Source of the DNA: Stramonita haemastoma
Lineage: Eukaryota > Mollusca > Gastropoda > Neogastropoda > Muricidae
Direction of reading: 5' to 3'
Assembly: GCA_030674155.1 (NCBI GenBank)
Contig: CM060337.1
Location: 45,745,766 to 45,809,765, forward strand
Length of the DNA: 64,000 nt
A model generated the notes under the pieces. That model did not search any database. It was not told where the DNA came from and saw only the letters and a list, made by a program, of their open reading frames with translations. Both the position numbers and the translations under genes were made by a program. This document shows positions 37,098 through 38,055 of the stretch, in pieces. Each line of letters starts with the position of its first letter. The first letter of the stretch is position 1.

Positions 37098-37403
37098 ACA
37101 CACAAATCCCTTACTTTCAGCTTTTGAAACTTGAATGGACCCTGAAAGTACTTGTCGTCGGTTGGTGATTTCCACTCCCTTGGGGACGACCTTGTTGACG
37201 ACAGAGGTTATGAAGTCATCCAGGTCCAACTTGGACAGAGGCAGCTCCAGAATCTGATCTTTGGACCATTTCTCCGCGGAATCTGTTTCCATTTTTGATG
37301 GCTGTTCCGTCTTGTTCTGCCCTGGCTTTGTCACTGCCGTGTCTGTTTCCGACGTCTTGACTGACGTCCCTGCACTCTCCATCGGCATGTCTGCAGCCGA
37401 CAT
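1131..37403 (-). CDS. SETDB1: SETDB1, histone H3-lysine-9 methyltransferase (29 coding exons)
   Basis: Nuclear enzyme that transfers methyl groups from S-adenosylmethionine to histone H3 lysine 9, silencing transposons and genes. Exons joined by splice sites and phase give about 1,240 residues (human SETDB1 has about 1,290). Seen in order: a new N-terminus; an acidic DDDDSDDDD stretch; Tudor 1 (exons 5-7), Tudor 2 (8-9, FFDDGYAQY) and Tudor 3 (11-12, [12 protein letters not shown]); a low-complexity linker (13-16); an MBD (17-18, [11 protein letters not shown]); the pre-SET cysteines (19-21); the SET N-half (22-23, [13 protein letters not shown]); an acidic insert of about 185 residues, shorter than in human; and the SET C-half and post-SET (26-29) with [18 protein letters not shown] and a CRGRLL end. 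Catalytic-site residues are present. Several exons carry one-base homopolymer shifts (exons 6, 7, 16, 17, 19, 25, 29) and one in-frame stop (exon 7). These are probably sequence errors because other exons are clean. Many introns hold exon-edge duplications. Confidence 0.97.
1980..2222. repeat. (CA)n microsatellite
   Basis: About 240 bases of CA-rich repeat on the plus strand, in the last SETDB1 intron. The cysteine/valine and histidine/threonine reading frames across it are artefacts. Confidence 0.98.
2346..2398. repeat. (CA)n microsatellite
   Basis: Pure CA tract 20 bases downstream, in transcript order, of the exon 28 donor. Confidence 0.98.
2420..2508 (-). CDS. SETDB1: SETDB1 exon 28: SET core HSCSPN
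   Basis: Acceptor GAACAG and donor GTAAGT. Reads [18 protein letters not shown] then [11 protein letters not shown], the cofactor-binding and catalytic segment of SET. The preceding asparagine of NHSCSPN is the last codon of exon 27. No frameshift. Confidence 0.97.
2578..3197 (-). mobile_element. Older MITE E copy, internally deleted and interrupted at 2713-3136
   Basis: Two flanking pieces (2578-2710 and 3139-3197) match the reverse complement of the MITE E ends, including a terminal TGACACC-type repeat at 3180-3196. The younger copy lies between them. Much of the older copy's interior is missing. Confidence 0.75.
2713..3136 (+). mobile_element. MITE E copy 1, TA target-site duplication
   Basis: A 424-bp element with terminal inverted repeats starting TGTGACGCTCCACCAC, flanked by TA on both sides. 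No coding capacity. A nearly identical copy lies at 45715-46137. Short TIRs with TA duplication suggest a mariner/Tc1-type non-autonomous element. Confidence 0.85.
3198..3990. other. Intronic sequence with a SINE A tail fragment
   Basis: SETDB1 intron. Apart from a minus-strand SINE A fragment near 3320-3436 and short A-runs, no gene or element is recognised. Confidence 0.6.
3320..3436 (-). mobile_element. SINE A, 3' fragment
   Basis: Reverse complement of the family A 3' part: GAGGACAAT, the ACATCTAGTCCCCGTGTG block and the CCATCGGCACAC block. The tRNA-like head is absent. Confidence 0.8.
3994..4555. repeat. 23-bp satellite, about two dozen units
   Basis: Tandem units of about 23 bp, core ACTAAAAGACAAGAATTCTG, nearly identical in the middle and drifting at both ends. 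Most units contain an EcoRI site. It lies inside the intron after exon 27. Confidence 0.97.
4647..4742 (-). CDS. SETDB1: SETDB1 exon 27: SET segment after the insert
   Basis: Reads [20 protein letters not shown], the re-entry into the SET domain after the insert. Donor GTCAGT. The exact 5' end is uncertain: a CAG acceptor at 4743 leaves the phase one base off from exon 26, whereas an AG eleven bases upstream (exon to 4753) restores it. A missing base is the alternative explanation. Confidence 0.85.
4786..4953. repeat. CA-rich microsatellite tracts
   Basis: Two CA tracts (about 4786-4828 and 4907-4953) separated by unique intron sequence. Confidence 0.9.
5435..5475. repeat. (GTT)n microsatellite
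   Basis: About a dozen GTT units directly beside a repeat G copy. Confidence 0.95.
5477..5645 (-). repeat. Dispersed repeat G, copy 1
   Basis: About 170-bp sequence found in five places in the window (also 11213, 26450, 43083, 50466), marked by CCCAGCTTAACACTCTG and GCATGTATTCATGACTG blocks. Class unknown. Confidence 0.8.
5670..5850. repeat. ACATGTACA-type minisatellite
   Basis: Irregular 13-16-bp units built on ACATGTACAGACAA / CAAACAACAAGTA, ending six bases before the exon 26 donor. Confidence 0.9.
5857..5925 (-). CDS. SETDB1: SETDB1 exon 26
   Basis: Acceptor TTTCAG, donor GTGATG. Reads [20 protein letters not shown], part of the basic end of the SET insert; it resembles the K-S-T repeats of the vertebrate insert. 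Confidence 0.88.
5926..7202. other. Intron between exons 25 and 26
   Basis: A/T-rich intron with (TATC)n and C-run patches. No gene or dispersed element recognised. Confidence 0.6.
7203..7419 (-). CDS. SETDB1: SETDB1 exon 25: acidic SET insert
   Basis: Acceptor GTGCAG, donor GTAGGG. The 3' half reads [16 protein letters not shown] and [13 protein letters not shown], acidic with a KPEG motif like that of vertebrate inserts. The incoming phase fits the start ([10 protein letters not shown]) but not the end. One missing base in the poly-G/C runs around 7350-7383 reconciles both. Confidence 0.88.
7503..7795 (+). mobile_element. SINE C copy 1 with tRNA-like head
   Basis: The first 73 bases (7503-7575) form a full tRNA-like unit: A box TAGTCTAGTGGTTAGGG, a CTCGTAA anticodon-loop position (threonine-type CGT) and B box GGTTCGATCCC. 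The body has CCAACCTTGTGTTGGGGG and a GACTGGCGTCCTATCC block. A second copy is at 17706-18004. Confidence 0.88.
7826..8007 (-). mobile_element. SINE A, 3' part
   Basis: Reverse complement of the family A body and tail: TATCGAGGATAATGGGATAA through AAAAGCGGAACAGGATTTAA to AGATGTTCTGCG. No head. Confidence 0.88.
8066..8200 (-). mobile_element. SINE B (tRNA/5S chimera), 3' part
   Basis: Contains the family B tail blocks TCTCTAGGGGCCAGCAT and CTTTACCTTCCCTGACCC in reverse orientation. It abuts a plus-strand SINE A fragment with no spacer. Confidence 0.85.
8201..8375 (+). mobile_element. SINE A, 3' part
   Basis: Starts at GCATGCAGAACATCTTG and runs to the TCATTATCATCAAAATAAAA tail. Confidence 0.85.
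8489..8596 (-). CDS. SETDB1: SETDB1 exon 24: SET insert
   Basis: Acceptor TTACAG, donor GTACGG. Reads [20 protein letters not shown] then [16 protein letters not shown]. Phase fits exons 23 and 25. Charged and low in conserved motifs, as expected for the insert. Confidence 0.88.
8580..8735 (-). repeat. Degenerate array of the exon 24 start and 3' splice site
   Basis: The exon-start/acceptor block (GACCTCGTCCTGTAAACAG on the plus strand) recurs near 8638-8668 and 8698-8725 with drift, in units of about 58 bp that also repeat GATTCCACT / CAATTCCAT. Three units, counting the real edge. Confidence 0.65.
8755..9047 (-). mobile_element. SINE B copy, near full length
   Basis: Ends (5' of the element) with GGGAcgAGATGGCTCAGTGG in reverse orientation, followed by the 5S-like block AGCATTGAGCGTGGTTACC and the family tail. 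Confidence 0.88.
9218..9246. repeat. Poly-C patch
   Basis: C-runs on the plus strand, G-runs in SETDB1 pre-mRNA. Confidence 0.85.
9355..9637 (+). mobile_element. SINE A, head truncated
   Basis: Begins at the B-box-like GGTTCGAATCTC and continues through all later blocks to a CCATTATCCTCGTAATAAAA tail followed by A-rich (AAATA) repeats. Confidence 0.9.
9758..10130. repeat. (CA)n / (CACAGA)n microsatellite
   Basis: About 370 bases of CA tract with periodic G and T interruptions. All long reading frames over it are low-complexity artefacts. Confidence 0.97.
10200..10368. repeat. CA-rich tracts
   Basis: Several CA runs mixed with CAACAACAA and GCACGCATGCA. Confidence 0.9.
10546..10895 (+). mobile_element. 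SINE A, full length
   Basis: About 350 bp. Head GGGGACAGGATAGCCTGGTGG (A box), B box GGTTCGAATCT, centre CCTTCGGATGAGACATAAAC, body CGGTGGGAACGGATGCC and tail TATTCCATTATCCTCC. One of five complete copies. Confidence 0.93.
10938..11092 (-). mobile_element. SINE B, 5' part
   Basis: Reverse complement of the family B head and 5S-like region (GGTTAAGCAGC equivalent at about 11035), diverged. Confidence 0.75.
11118..11213. repeat. Long C-runs spaced by TAA/TAAA
   Basis: Runs of 9 to 20 C separated by TAA, TAAA or TGAAA. The minus strand reads TTTAGGGG-like, telomere-like in appearance. Confidence 0.9.
11213..11402 (+). repeat. Dispersed repeat G, copy 2
   Basis: Matches the 26450, 43083 and 50466 copies: ATGGCTGCCTATATGGCAAG, CATTCAGTGTGCAGTTTTC, GTTAAGCTGGGGAACACAC. 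Confidence 0.85.
11444..11637 (-). CDS. SETDB1: SETDB1 exon 23: SET N-half end and acidic insert start
   Basis: Acceptor ATCAG, donor GTGAGG. Reads [20 protein letters not shown] and [17 protein letters not shown], matching the GDEYFANLDHIE / KEGYESD part of vertebrate SETDB1, then a [16 protein letters not shown] acidic run that opens the SET insert. Frame is clean. The first 39 bases recur in the upstream intron. Confidence 0.96.
11600..12440 (-). repeat. Array of the exon 23 start and 3' splice site, about 10 extra copies
   Basis: Each unit of about 70-115 bp holds up to 39 bases of the exon 23 start (coding [13 protein letters not shown] in the nearest copies), its CAG acceptor and an (AAT/AAC)n spacer. 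Copies of the acceptor block lie near 11630 (real), 11722, 11835, 11925, 12003, 12090, 12170, 12248, 12318, 12362 and 12416, more diverged with distance. Confidence 0.9.
12609..12702 (-). CDS. SETDB1: SETDB1 exon 22: SET N-half
   Basis: Acceptor ATACAG, donor GTAAGT. Reads [20 protein letters not shown] then [11 protein letters not shown], the first SET motif with the GWG cofactor-binding loop and the IYAG motif. No frameshift. Confidence 0.97.
12745..13000. repeat. (GA)n / (GACA)n microsatellite
   Basis: About 255 bases of GA runs with an inner GACAGACAGACA block. Arg/Glu and Ser/Leu frames over it are artefacts. Confidence 0.97.
13033..13253. repeat. CA-rich microsatellite
   Basis: Several CA runs broken by AAAA and CAAACAAACA, ending ten bases before the exon 21 donor. 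Confidence 0.93.
13263..13367 (-). CDS. SETDB1: SETDB1 exon 21: end of pre-SET
   Basis: Acceptor TTTGCAG, donor GTAATG. Reads [20 protein letters not shown] then [13 protein letters not shown], with the zinc-binding cysteines of pre-SET. Frame is clean and phase fits exons 20 and 22. Confidence 0.97.
13328..13787 (-). repeat. Array of the exon 21 start and 3' splice site, 6 extra copies
   Basis: About 66-bp units. Each carries about 37 bases of exon 21 ([12 protein letters not shown]), the acceptor (CACCCTGCAAAC on the plus strand) and 26 bases of intron. One unit is internally shortened. Confidence 0.95.
13905..14335. repeat. (CCAACCAACCAGCCCACTAA)n minisatellite
   Basis: About 430 bases of nested 4-bp (CCAA) and 16-24-bp units. 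The Trp/Gly/Leu/Val frames on the minus strand are artefacts. Confidence 0.97.
14355..14470 (-). CDS. SETDB1: SETDB1 exon 20: pre-SET
   Basis: Acceptor CCACAG, donor GTAACA. Reads [20 protein letters not shown] then [17 protein letters not shown], matching DKSKCACHQLTI...GYQYKRLEE of vertebrates. Clean frame. Confidence 0.96.
14700..14935. repeat. (ACCACACTATACC)n-like simple repeat
   Basis: Irregular CCACA/CTATA tandem units in the intron before exon 20. Confidence 0.85.
14975..15095 (-). repeat. SINE-like 3' tail with (AAT)n
   Basis: The block AGAGCGCTATATAAATTCCA next to (ATT)n also occurs near 63205-63265, 12440-12480 and 31020-31060, so it is a dispersed element tail. Confidence 0.65.
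15201..15384 (-). CDS. SETDB1: SETDB1 exon 19: pre-SET start
   Basis: Acceptor CAACAG, donor GTGGGG. Reads [20 protein letters not shown] then [20 protein letters not shown], like the DITYGKEDVPLSCVNEID segment of vertebrates. Two one-base losses, in the GGGG run at 15247-15250 and the single G at 15233 (plus strand), must be restored to reach [16 protein letters not shown], the first pre-SET cysteines. Confidence 0.94.
15360..15930 (-). repeat. Array with 3 extra copies of the exon 19 start and 3' splice site
   Basis: The 30-base exon start plus acceptor (GACAGATCCTTGATGTCGCA then AACGTCTGTTGC on the plus strand) recurs at about 15466-15497, 15788-15824 and 15892-15925. Spacers are tandem TTGAGGGACAGGATTGAGTG units. 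Confidence 0.9.
16045..16197 (-). mobile_element. SINE A, 5' part
   Basis: Reverse complement of the head-to-centre region, with the CTCCAGAGGAAAAATCCTCT block and TTTGAACCCAGGTCAGCAGA. Confidence 0.85.
16427..16685 (+). mobile_element. SINE B, near full length
   Basis: Head GGACAGCTCAGTGGTCAGAG (tRNA A box), then the 5S-like GGTTAAGCAGCATCAAGCG and GGATGGGTGACCG, then GGGTACCTGCCCTCTTTAGG and the family tail. Confidence 0.9.
16826..17009 (-). CDS. SETDB1: SETDB1 exon 18: methyl-CpG-binding-like domain (MBD)
   Basis: Acceptor GTGCAG, donor GTCAGG. Reads [54 protein letters not shown], corresponding to the MBD and the linker to pre-SET. Clean frame. Confidence 0.96.
17137..17185 (+). mobile_element. 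SINE A, tail only
   Basis: GCACATGAGTGCTTATTCCA then TTATTCTCGAAATAAAAGAA. Confidence 0.75.
17455..17522. repeat. C-runs with CA
   Basis: Alternating poly-C and CACACA just downstream, in transcript order, of exon 17. Confidence 0.9.
17540..17650 (-). CDS. SETDB1: SETDB1 exon 17: region entering the MBD
   Basis: Donor GTAAAA. The 3' part reads [20 protein letters not shown] then PLLCVWER and joins exon 18 in phase (WERQICKM). It aligns without gaps to the GKNPLLVPLLYDFRR stretch of human SETDB1. The 5' part (AHLCCLLP) is in another frame, so an indel lies near 17620-17640, or the exon starts at the nearer CAG (end 17622). Confidence 0.72.
17706..18004 (-). mobile_element. SINE C copy 2
   Basis: Reverse complement of the 7503 copy with few differences, including the tRNA-like head at its right end (CTAGACTACAGCGGC) and the GGATAGGACGCCAGTCTATC block. 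Confidence 0.9.
18040..18190 (-). mobile_element. SINE D, 3' part
   Basis: CTTTATGTCACAGCAGATTC, CTGTGTGAAATTCGGCTGCT and GTGCAGCGCCTACCCG match the longer copies at 22425 and 34697. Confidence 0.82.
18206..18477 (+). mobile_element. SINE B, near full length
   Basis: GGGGATAGCTCAGTGGTCAG, a diverged 5S-like block (GGTTAAGCAGCTGAGTGTGG, GATGGGTGACTG) and an intact tail (ACATGCTGGCCCCTAGAG). Confidence 0.9.
18868..19095 (-). mobile_element. SINE D, degenerate 3' part
   Basis: TTTCTCTGTGTGAAATTTGG, AGTGTATTGTTCCC and GGCTAGGGACAACTC correspond to blocks of family D. The middle is interrupted by a C-run. Confidence 0.65.
19265..19500. repeat. Two (CA)n tracts flanking a SINE A fragment
   Basis: Tracts at about 19265-19320 and 19427-19495. 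A plus-strand SINE A fragment at 19330-19425 lies between them (TTTTTCAGAAGAGTAGGCCA). Confidence 0.9.
19537..19610 (-). CDS. SETDB1: SETDB1 exon 16: linker before the MBD
   Basis: Acceptor TTGACAG, donor GTGAGT. Reads VDDREALGK, then in the next frame [17 protein letters not shown]. One missing base in the TTT run at 19585-19587 (plus strand) joins them. Helical, charged linker. Confidence 0.82.
19605..19872 (-). repeat. ~30-bp array at the exon 16 3' splice site
   Basis: Units such as CACTGTCAACATAATAACAC with CACCACAATACA. Each repeats the TTGACAG acceptor context of exon 16, with only two or three exon bases included. Confidence 0.75.
19873..20560. other. A/T-rich intron sequence
   Basis: Contains a diverged tandem pair or triplet (20290-20540) sharing AATGACCAAACAAACTGCTG and GATATCTT. 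Nothing else recognised. Confidence 0.6.
20636..20743 (-). CDS. SETDB1: SETDB1 exon 15: linker
   Basis: Acceptor TTGCAG, donor GTACGT. Reads [20 protein letters not shown] then [15 protein letters not shown]. Phase fits exons 14 and 16. No domain recognised. Confidence 0.85.
20819..21043 (+). mobile_element. SINE A, 5' truncated
   Basis: Starts at TCCTTTGGATGAGACTTTAA and runs to the tail (GTTATCCTCAATATAAAAG). Confidence 0.88.
21050..21420. repeat. CA-rich microsatellite with C-runs
   Basis: About 370 bases of CA, GCACAC and CCCCC runs. Long Cys/Val frames are artefacts. Confidence 0.95.
21421..21495 (-). repeat. Duplicated 3' end of exon 14 with its donor region
   Basis: About 70 bases (CCAGTACTGGGAGCTTTCTT then GGTTCATCTTCAGCCAGGG on the plus strand) repeat the end of exon 14 at 21583-21655, diverged in the middle. 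The flanking CA/C-rich intron is also repeated. Confidence 0.92.
21583..21943 (-). CDS. SETDB1: SETDB1 exon 14: low-complexity linker
   Basis: Largest coding exon. Acceptor CACAG, donor GTGAGA. After a (TCC)n-coded Ser/Pro/Leu run it reads [54 protein letters not shown]. The incoming phase from exon 13 does not match the downstream frame. Either an indel in the (TCC)n run or use of a donor five bases further downstream in exon 13 would fix it. Confidence 0.88.
22060..22178. repeat. (CTA)n microsatellite
   Basis: About 38 trinucleotide units. It sits inside a repeat H fragment. Confidence 0.97.
22178..22240 (-). repeat. Repeat H fragment
   Basis: CCCACCGTTAAGGTAGTCAG matches the longer element at 44008-44355. 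Confidence 0.6.
22345..23415. repeat. ~38-bp minisatellite (ACTAAACACTACACTCAAAT...)
   Basis: About two dozen units with CACTGAACTAAACACTACAC and TCAAATCTTTACAATC, running up to the exon 13 donor. A SINE D copy (22425-22796) is inserted after the first two units. Confidence 0.95.
22425..22796 (-). mobile_element. SINE D, full length
   Basis: About 370 bp. tRNA-like head at its right end (GATCGGTGGTCTAGGTG equivalent), GGGTTCGTACC-type B box, centre CGGATAGACGATAAACGAGG and tail TTTCTCTGCGTGAAATTCGG. Inserted within the minisatellite. Confidence 0.88.
23426..23552 (-). CDS. SETDB1: SETDB1 exon 13: linker after Tudor 3
   Basis: Acceptor GTGCAG. Reads [20 protein letters not shown] then [20 protein letters not shown]. 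The PTVEYTRG part resembles the GPVVQYTQD segment of vertebrates. The donor is either AAAG/GTGCAG (used here) or GCA/GTGTTA. Confidence 0.9.
23546..23700 (-). repeat. Duplicated exon 13 start and 3' splice site
   Basis: GCATTTGCCTGCACACAGCG then TTGCCATGTTGCCA occurs at the real acceptor (23546) and again at 23649-23683, with TTTTCAA(C/T)GTTT following both. Confidence 0.85.
23710..24006 (+). mobile_element. MITE F copy 1, piggyBac-type (TTAA)
   Basis: 297 bp bounded by TTAA at 23706-23709 and 24007-24010. Ends CCCTCTTGTATTC and CTAAGAGGG are inverted. Internal GATTTTGCATTCTATCA and TGATAGAGCTTTGGCA are shared with the copies at 26087 and 59546. Confidence 0.85.
24102..24222 (-). CDS. SETDB1: SETDB1 exon 12: Tudor 3
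   Basis: Acceptor TTTCAG, donor GTATGT. Reads [20 protein letters not shown] then [20 protein letters not shown], very close to vertebrate SETDB1. Clean frame. Confidence 0.97.
24374..24572 (+). repeat. Dispersed repeat J, copy 1
   Basis: About 200 bp shared with 49048-49245: AACGTTCTGGCGGCTCCTGC, GGTCTGCTGCATGGGTAACA and CTTGCCCTCCATACTTACTT. Class unknown. Confidence 0.85.
24928..25038 (-). mobile_element. SINE A, 3' fragment
   Basis: TTTTTTACATCCAGTCCCCG and CGTTTCCACCGGCACAC. Confidence 0.8.
25162..25478 (+). mobile_element. SINE A, full length, diverged
   Basis: GGATAGCTAGTGTCAGAAC head, CCGGTTCGATTCC B box, TTTTGGATGAACTGTAAACC centre, complete tail. Confidence 0.88.
25530..25588 (-). 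CDS. SETDB1: SETDB1 exon 11: Tudor 3 start
   Basis: Acceptor TTTCAG, donor GTAGAG. Reads [20 protein letters not shown], matching [20 protein letters not shown] of human. Clean frame. Confidence 0.97.
25699..25983 (+). mobile_element. SINE B, full length
   Basis: Best-preserved copy. GGGATAGCTCAGTGGTCAGA (tRNA A box), then GTTAAGCAGCATCGACTGGT and TGGATGGGTGACCG (5S-like), then GGTACCTGCCCTCTTTAGGG and CACAGGTTATGGGACACC. Confidence 0.92.
26087..26317 (+). mobile_element. MITE F copy 2, piggyBac-type (TTAA)
   Basis: TTAA at 26083-26086 and 26318-26321. Ends CCCTCTTGCATTCC and CTAAGAGGG. Lacks a stretch of about 60 bases present in copy 1. Confidence 0.86.
26450..26632 (+). repeat. Dispersed repeat G, copy 3
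   Basis: ATCCTCTGAAGTCAGTGTAT through GTTAAGCTGGGGAACGCAC. Confidence 0.85.
26715..26905. repeat. ~62-bp tandem repeat, 3 units
   Basis: CATGTCATACATGATAATGT and GGACAATTTCTATGGATAAA repeated, ending about 30 bases from the exon 10 donor. Confidence 0.92.
26937..27010 (-). CDS. SETDB1: SETDB1 exon 10
   Basis: Acceptor TGCAG, donor GTGAGG. Reads [20 protein letters not shown] then QYPE, the helical segment between Tudors 2 and 3 (human TWEDIEDISCRDFIEEYV). Clean frame. Confidence 0.97.
27075..27490 (-). mobile_element. MITE E, diverged copy
   Basis: Reverse orientation. AGCTAGGAGCC, GGGGGTCAGGTTGTC, TTTTGATTGATTATAAAAC and TAACATGTTAACT align in order with the 2713 copy. Termini are degraded. 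Confidence 0.75.
27883..28939. mobile_element. MITE K, about 1.06 kb, piggyBac-type (TTAA)
   Basis: TTAA at 27879-27882 and 28940-28943. Inverted ends CCCTTTGCTTGGCACA and TGTGCCCAGCAAAGGG. Both GC-rich and AT-rich parts are present; no transposase frame. Internal blocks ATCAAAATCCA...AAAGTTATTGCA occur twice. Confidence 0.85.
29039..29099. repeat. (GA)n microsatellite
   Basis: Pure GA tract of about 60 bases. Confidence 0.98.
29364..29437 (-). CDS. SETDB1: SETDB1 exon 9: Tudor 2
   Basis: Acceptor CGCAG, donor GTGAGT. Reads [20 protein letters not shown] then VYYQS. The FFDDGYA motif is diagnostic of SETDB1 Tudor 2. Joins exon 8 in phase (NQKR-FLVFFDD). Confidence 0.97.
29425..29905 (-). 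repeat. Array of the exon 9 start and 3' splice site, 8 units
   Basis: About 60-bp units, each with AACACCAGAAAACTGTGACA and CATTTCAAATGCAC. The first 12 exon bases (TTTTCTGGTGTT) and the CAG acceptor are included in each. The unit touching the exon is the functional one. Confidence 0.92.
30128..30193. repeat. (CA)n microsatellite
   Basis: CA tract preceded by (ATCC)n, 20 bases from the exon 8 donor. Confidence 0.97.
30217..30304 (-). CDS. SETDB1: SETDB1 exon 8: Tudor 2
   Basis: Acceptor CTGCAG, donor GTACAT. Reads [20 protein letters not shown] then APSFKNQKR, matching [20 protein letters not shown] of human. Clean frame. Confidence 0.96.
30290..30800 (-). repeat. Array at the exon 8 3' splice site
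   Basis: One clear second copy of about ten exon bases plus acceptor and 50 intron bases (TACAAGGCTGCAGCACAGAA at 30410), followed by four shorter units with CTACAGACACAATGCA and TTTCTTATTGTTTCTT. Confidence 0.8.
31110..31250. repeat. (CA)n microsatellite
   Basis: CA tract with CC interruptions, ending just before exon 7. Confidence 0.95.
31264..31371 (-). CDS. SETDB1: SETDB1 exon 7: end of Tudor 1 (disrupted)
   Basis: Acceptor TTCACAG, donor GTCTAG. Reads SGSYRV, then in another frame [20 protein letters not shown] and YFLKVG, matching the KKYKVKFDNKGK...HIAY...LYVGSRVVA order of human. A short indel near 31360, an in-frame TAG at 31271-31273 and a one-residue shortfall mark this as the most damaged exon. 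Confidence 0.68.
31530..31875 (+). mobile_element. SINE A, full length
   Basis: GGGGACAGGATAGCCTGGTG, GGTTTGAATCTCGTTCAAGA and a complete tail followed by poly-T. Confidence 0.92.
31930..32230 (-). repeat. Array of the exon 6 end and 5' splice site, 5 units
   Basis: About 56-60-bp units. Each carries about 38 bases of exon 6 end and the donor GAGAG/GTGAGTGAGT (plus strand CTCACTCACCTCTCCGGCGT). The unit at 32188 continues into the rest of the exon; four extra donors lie downstream. Confidence 0.95.
32188..32297 (-). CDS. SETDB1: SETDB1 exon 6: Tudor 1
   Basis: Acceptor TTTCAG, donor GTGAGT. Reads [15 protein letters not shown], then in the next frame [19 protein letters not shown]. One missing base at about 32252 (AAG-ACATC for AAG-GACATC) restores [11 protein letters not shown], the expected Tudor strand. 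Confidence 0.92.
33030..33086. repeat. (CA)n microsatellite
   Basis: Pure CA tract, immediately followed by a SINE A body. Confidence 0.97.
33086..33350 (+). mobile_element. SINE A, head replaced by (CA)n
   Basis: CTCCTCTGGAGTTAACATGG onward to the ATTATCCCTGATATAAAAGA tail. Confidence 0.88.
33551..33621 (-). CDS. SETDB1: SETDB1 exon 5: approach to Tudor 1
   Basis: Acceptor CCGCAG, donor GTCAGT. Reads [20 protein letters not shown] then VPIW. Phase fits exons 4 and 6. Confidence 0.9.
33716..34090 (-). repeat. CCTGCAAAACAAACCACCT minisatellite and C-runs
   Basis: Units of about 25-30 bp. On the transcribed strand each reads GGTTTGTTTTGCAGGG, an acceptor-like string, among long G-runs. Lies between exons 4 and 5. 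Confidence 0.93.
34122..34257 (-). CDS. SETDB1: SETDB1 exon 4
   Basis: Acceptor TTTCAG, donor GTCTGG (weak). Reads [45 protein letters not shown]. Not conserved in detail with vertebrates. Phase fits exons 3 and 5. Confidence 0.8.
34697..35100 (+). mobile_element. SINE D, full length
   Basis: About 400 bp. GGTGGATCGGTGGTCTAGGT head, GGGGTTCGTACCCCG B box, TTTCGGATGAGACGATAAAC centre, GGGAGAGCAGCCCAAATTTC tail. Confidence 0.92.
35184..35327 (-). CDS. SETDB1: SETDB1 exon 3: acidic segment
   Basis: Acceptor TGACAG, donor GTGAGT. Reads [40 protein letters not shown], comparable to the acidic SIM-like region before the vertebrate Tudors. Confidence 0.93.
35636..35985 (-). mobile_element. SINE A, full length
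   Basis: TTTCGAGGATAATGAAATAA tail at left, ACCACCAGGCTGTCTCGTCC head at right. Confidence 0.92.
36771..36870 (-). CDS. SETDB1: SETDB1 exon 2: coiled-coil-like segment
   Basis: Acceptor GTGCAG, donor GTAAGT. Reads [20 protein letters not shown] then [13 protein letters not shown], a heptad-like helix at the position of the vertebrate N-terminal coiled coil. Confidence 0.93.
36935..37108. repeat. SINE A head fragment and (CA)n microsatellite
   Basis: GGGGACGGGATAGCCTAGTGG (36935-36956) is the family A head only; CA tracts run from about 36985 to 37105, almost touching the exon 1 donor. Confidence 0.85.
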
Positions 37404-37429
37404 GTTGCAGACTCTGCACACAGCGTCTT
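37115..37429 (-). CDS. SETDB1: SETDB1 exon 1 (first coding exon)
   Basis: Start codon at 37401-37403 ([10 protein letters not shown]), chosen because it is the first ATG after the TTTGCAG acceptor at 37430 and the frame stays open to the GTAAGG donor. It includes [20 protein letters not shown]. The 26 bases 37404-37429 are 5' UTR, which implies an upstream non-coding exon. Confidence 0.92.
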
Positions 37430-37649
37430 CTGCAAACACACAGGATGACAGTGAATATTACATATAACCAGGGGCTGTACTGTAGTGTTTCCTCACAACT
37501 GTCAGTCTTGTTTTTGTTGAATTTAGGAAACATTACAAGATGCTTGTGTGACTTCTCAAGATACCACATACCTCTACAGAGTCTACTAGTACTATAATCC
37601 TGAAAGTTCTACAACTTATTATCTACTGAGTATTTATAAATCTTCACAT

Positions 37650-37651
37650 TA

Positions 37652-37736
<85 letters not shown>
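37650..37736. repeat. (CA)n microsatellite
   Basis: Pure CA tract of about 85 bases. Confidence 0.98.
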
Positions 37737-37738
<2 letters not shown>

Positions 37739-38055
37739 CTTTGCAAGTTACGCAAACACTAGATAACCTAGTCTAGATCTATGTTATAAAAAAATGATAA
37801 TACACTCAGCCAGATAAGAAATAAGGTTAGCAAATGTGTCCAAAAAAAAGTCTGTATTGGCTATAGATATGATGCACAATGCCTGACACTGTGAGTGTGA
37901 CAGCCATACTATTCAGTTTTGATATTTTGTGAACCTGGAACAAACAACCATAACCCTAAAGCAGCTTAAAACCTTTATTATGATAAGCACATCCAGCTCT
38001 TTTACTCACACACAACTTGCTGATGCTTTTATTTCTGTTACATTACTTAGGGTAA

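Noticed and set aside
1131..37403. SETDB1 as a pseudogene
   Set aside because: Splice sites and phases are intact, most exons are clean, and the lesions are one-base homopolymer shifts also present in PTDSS2.
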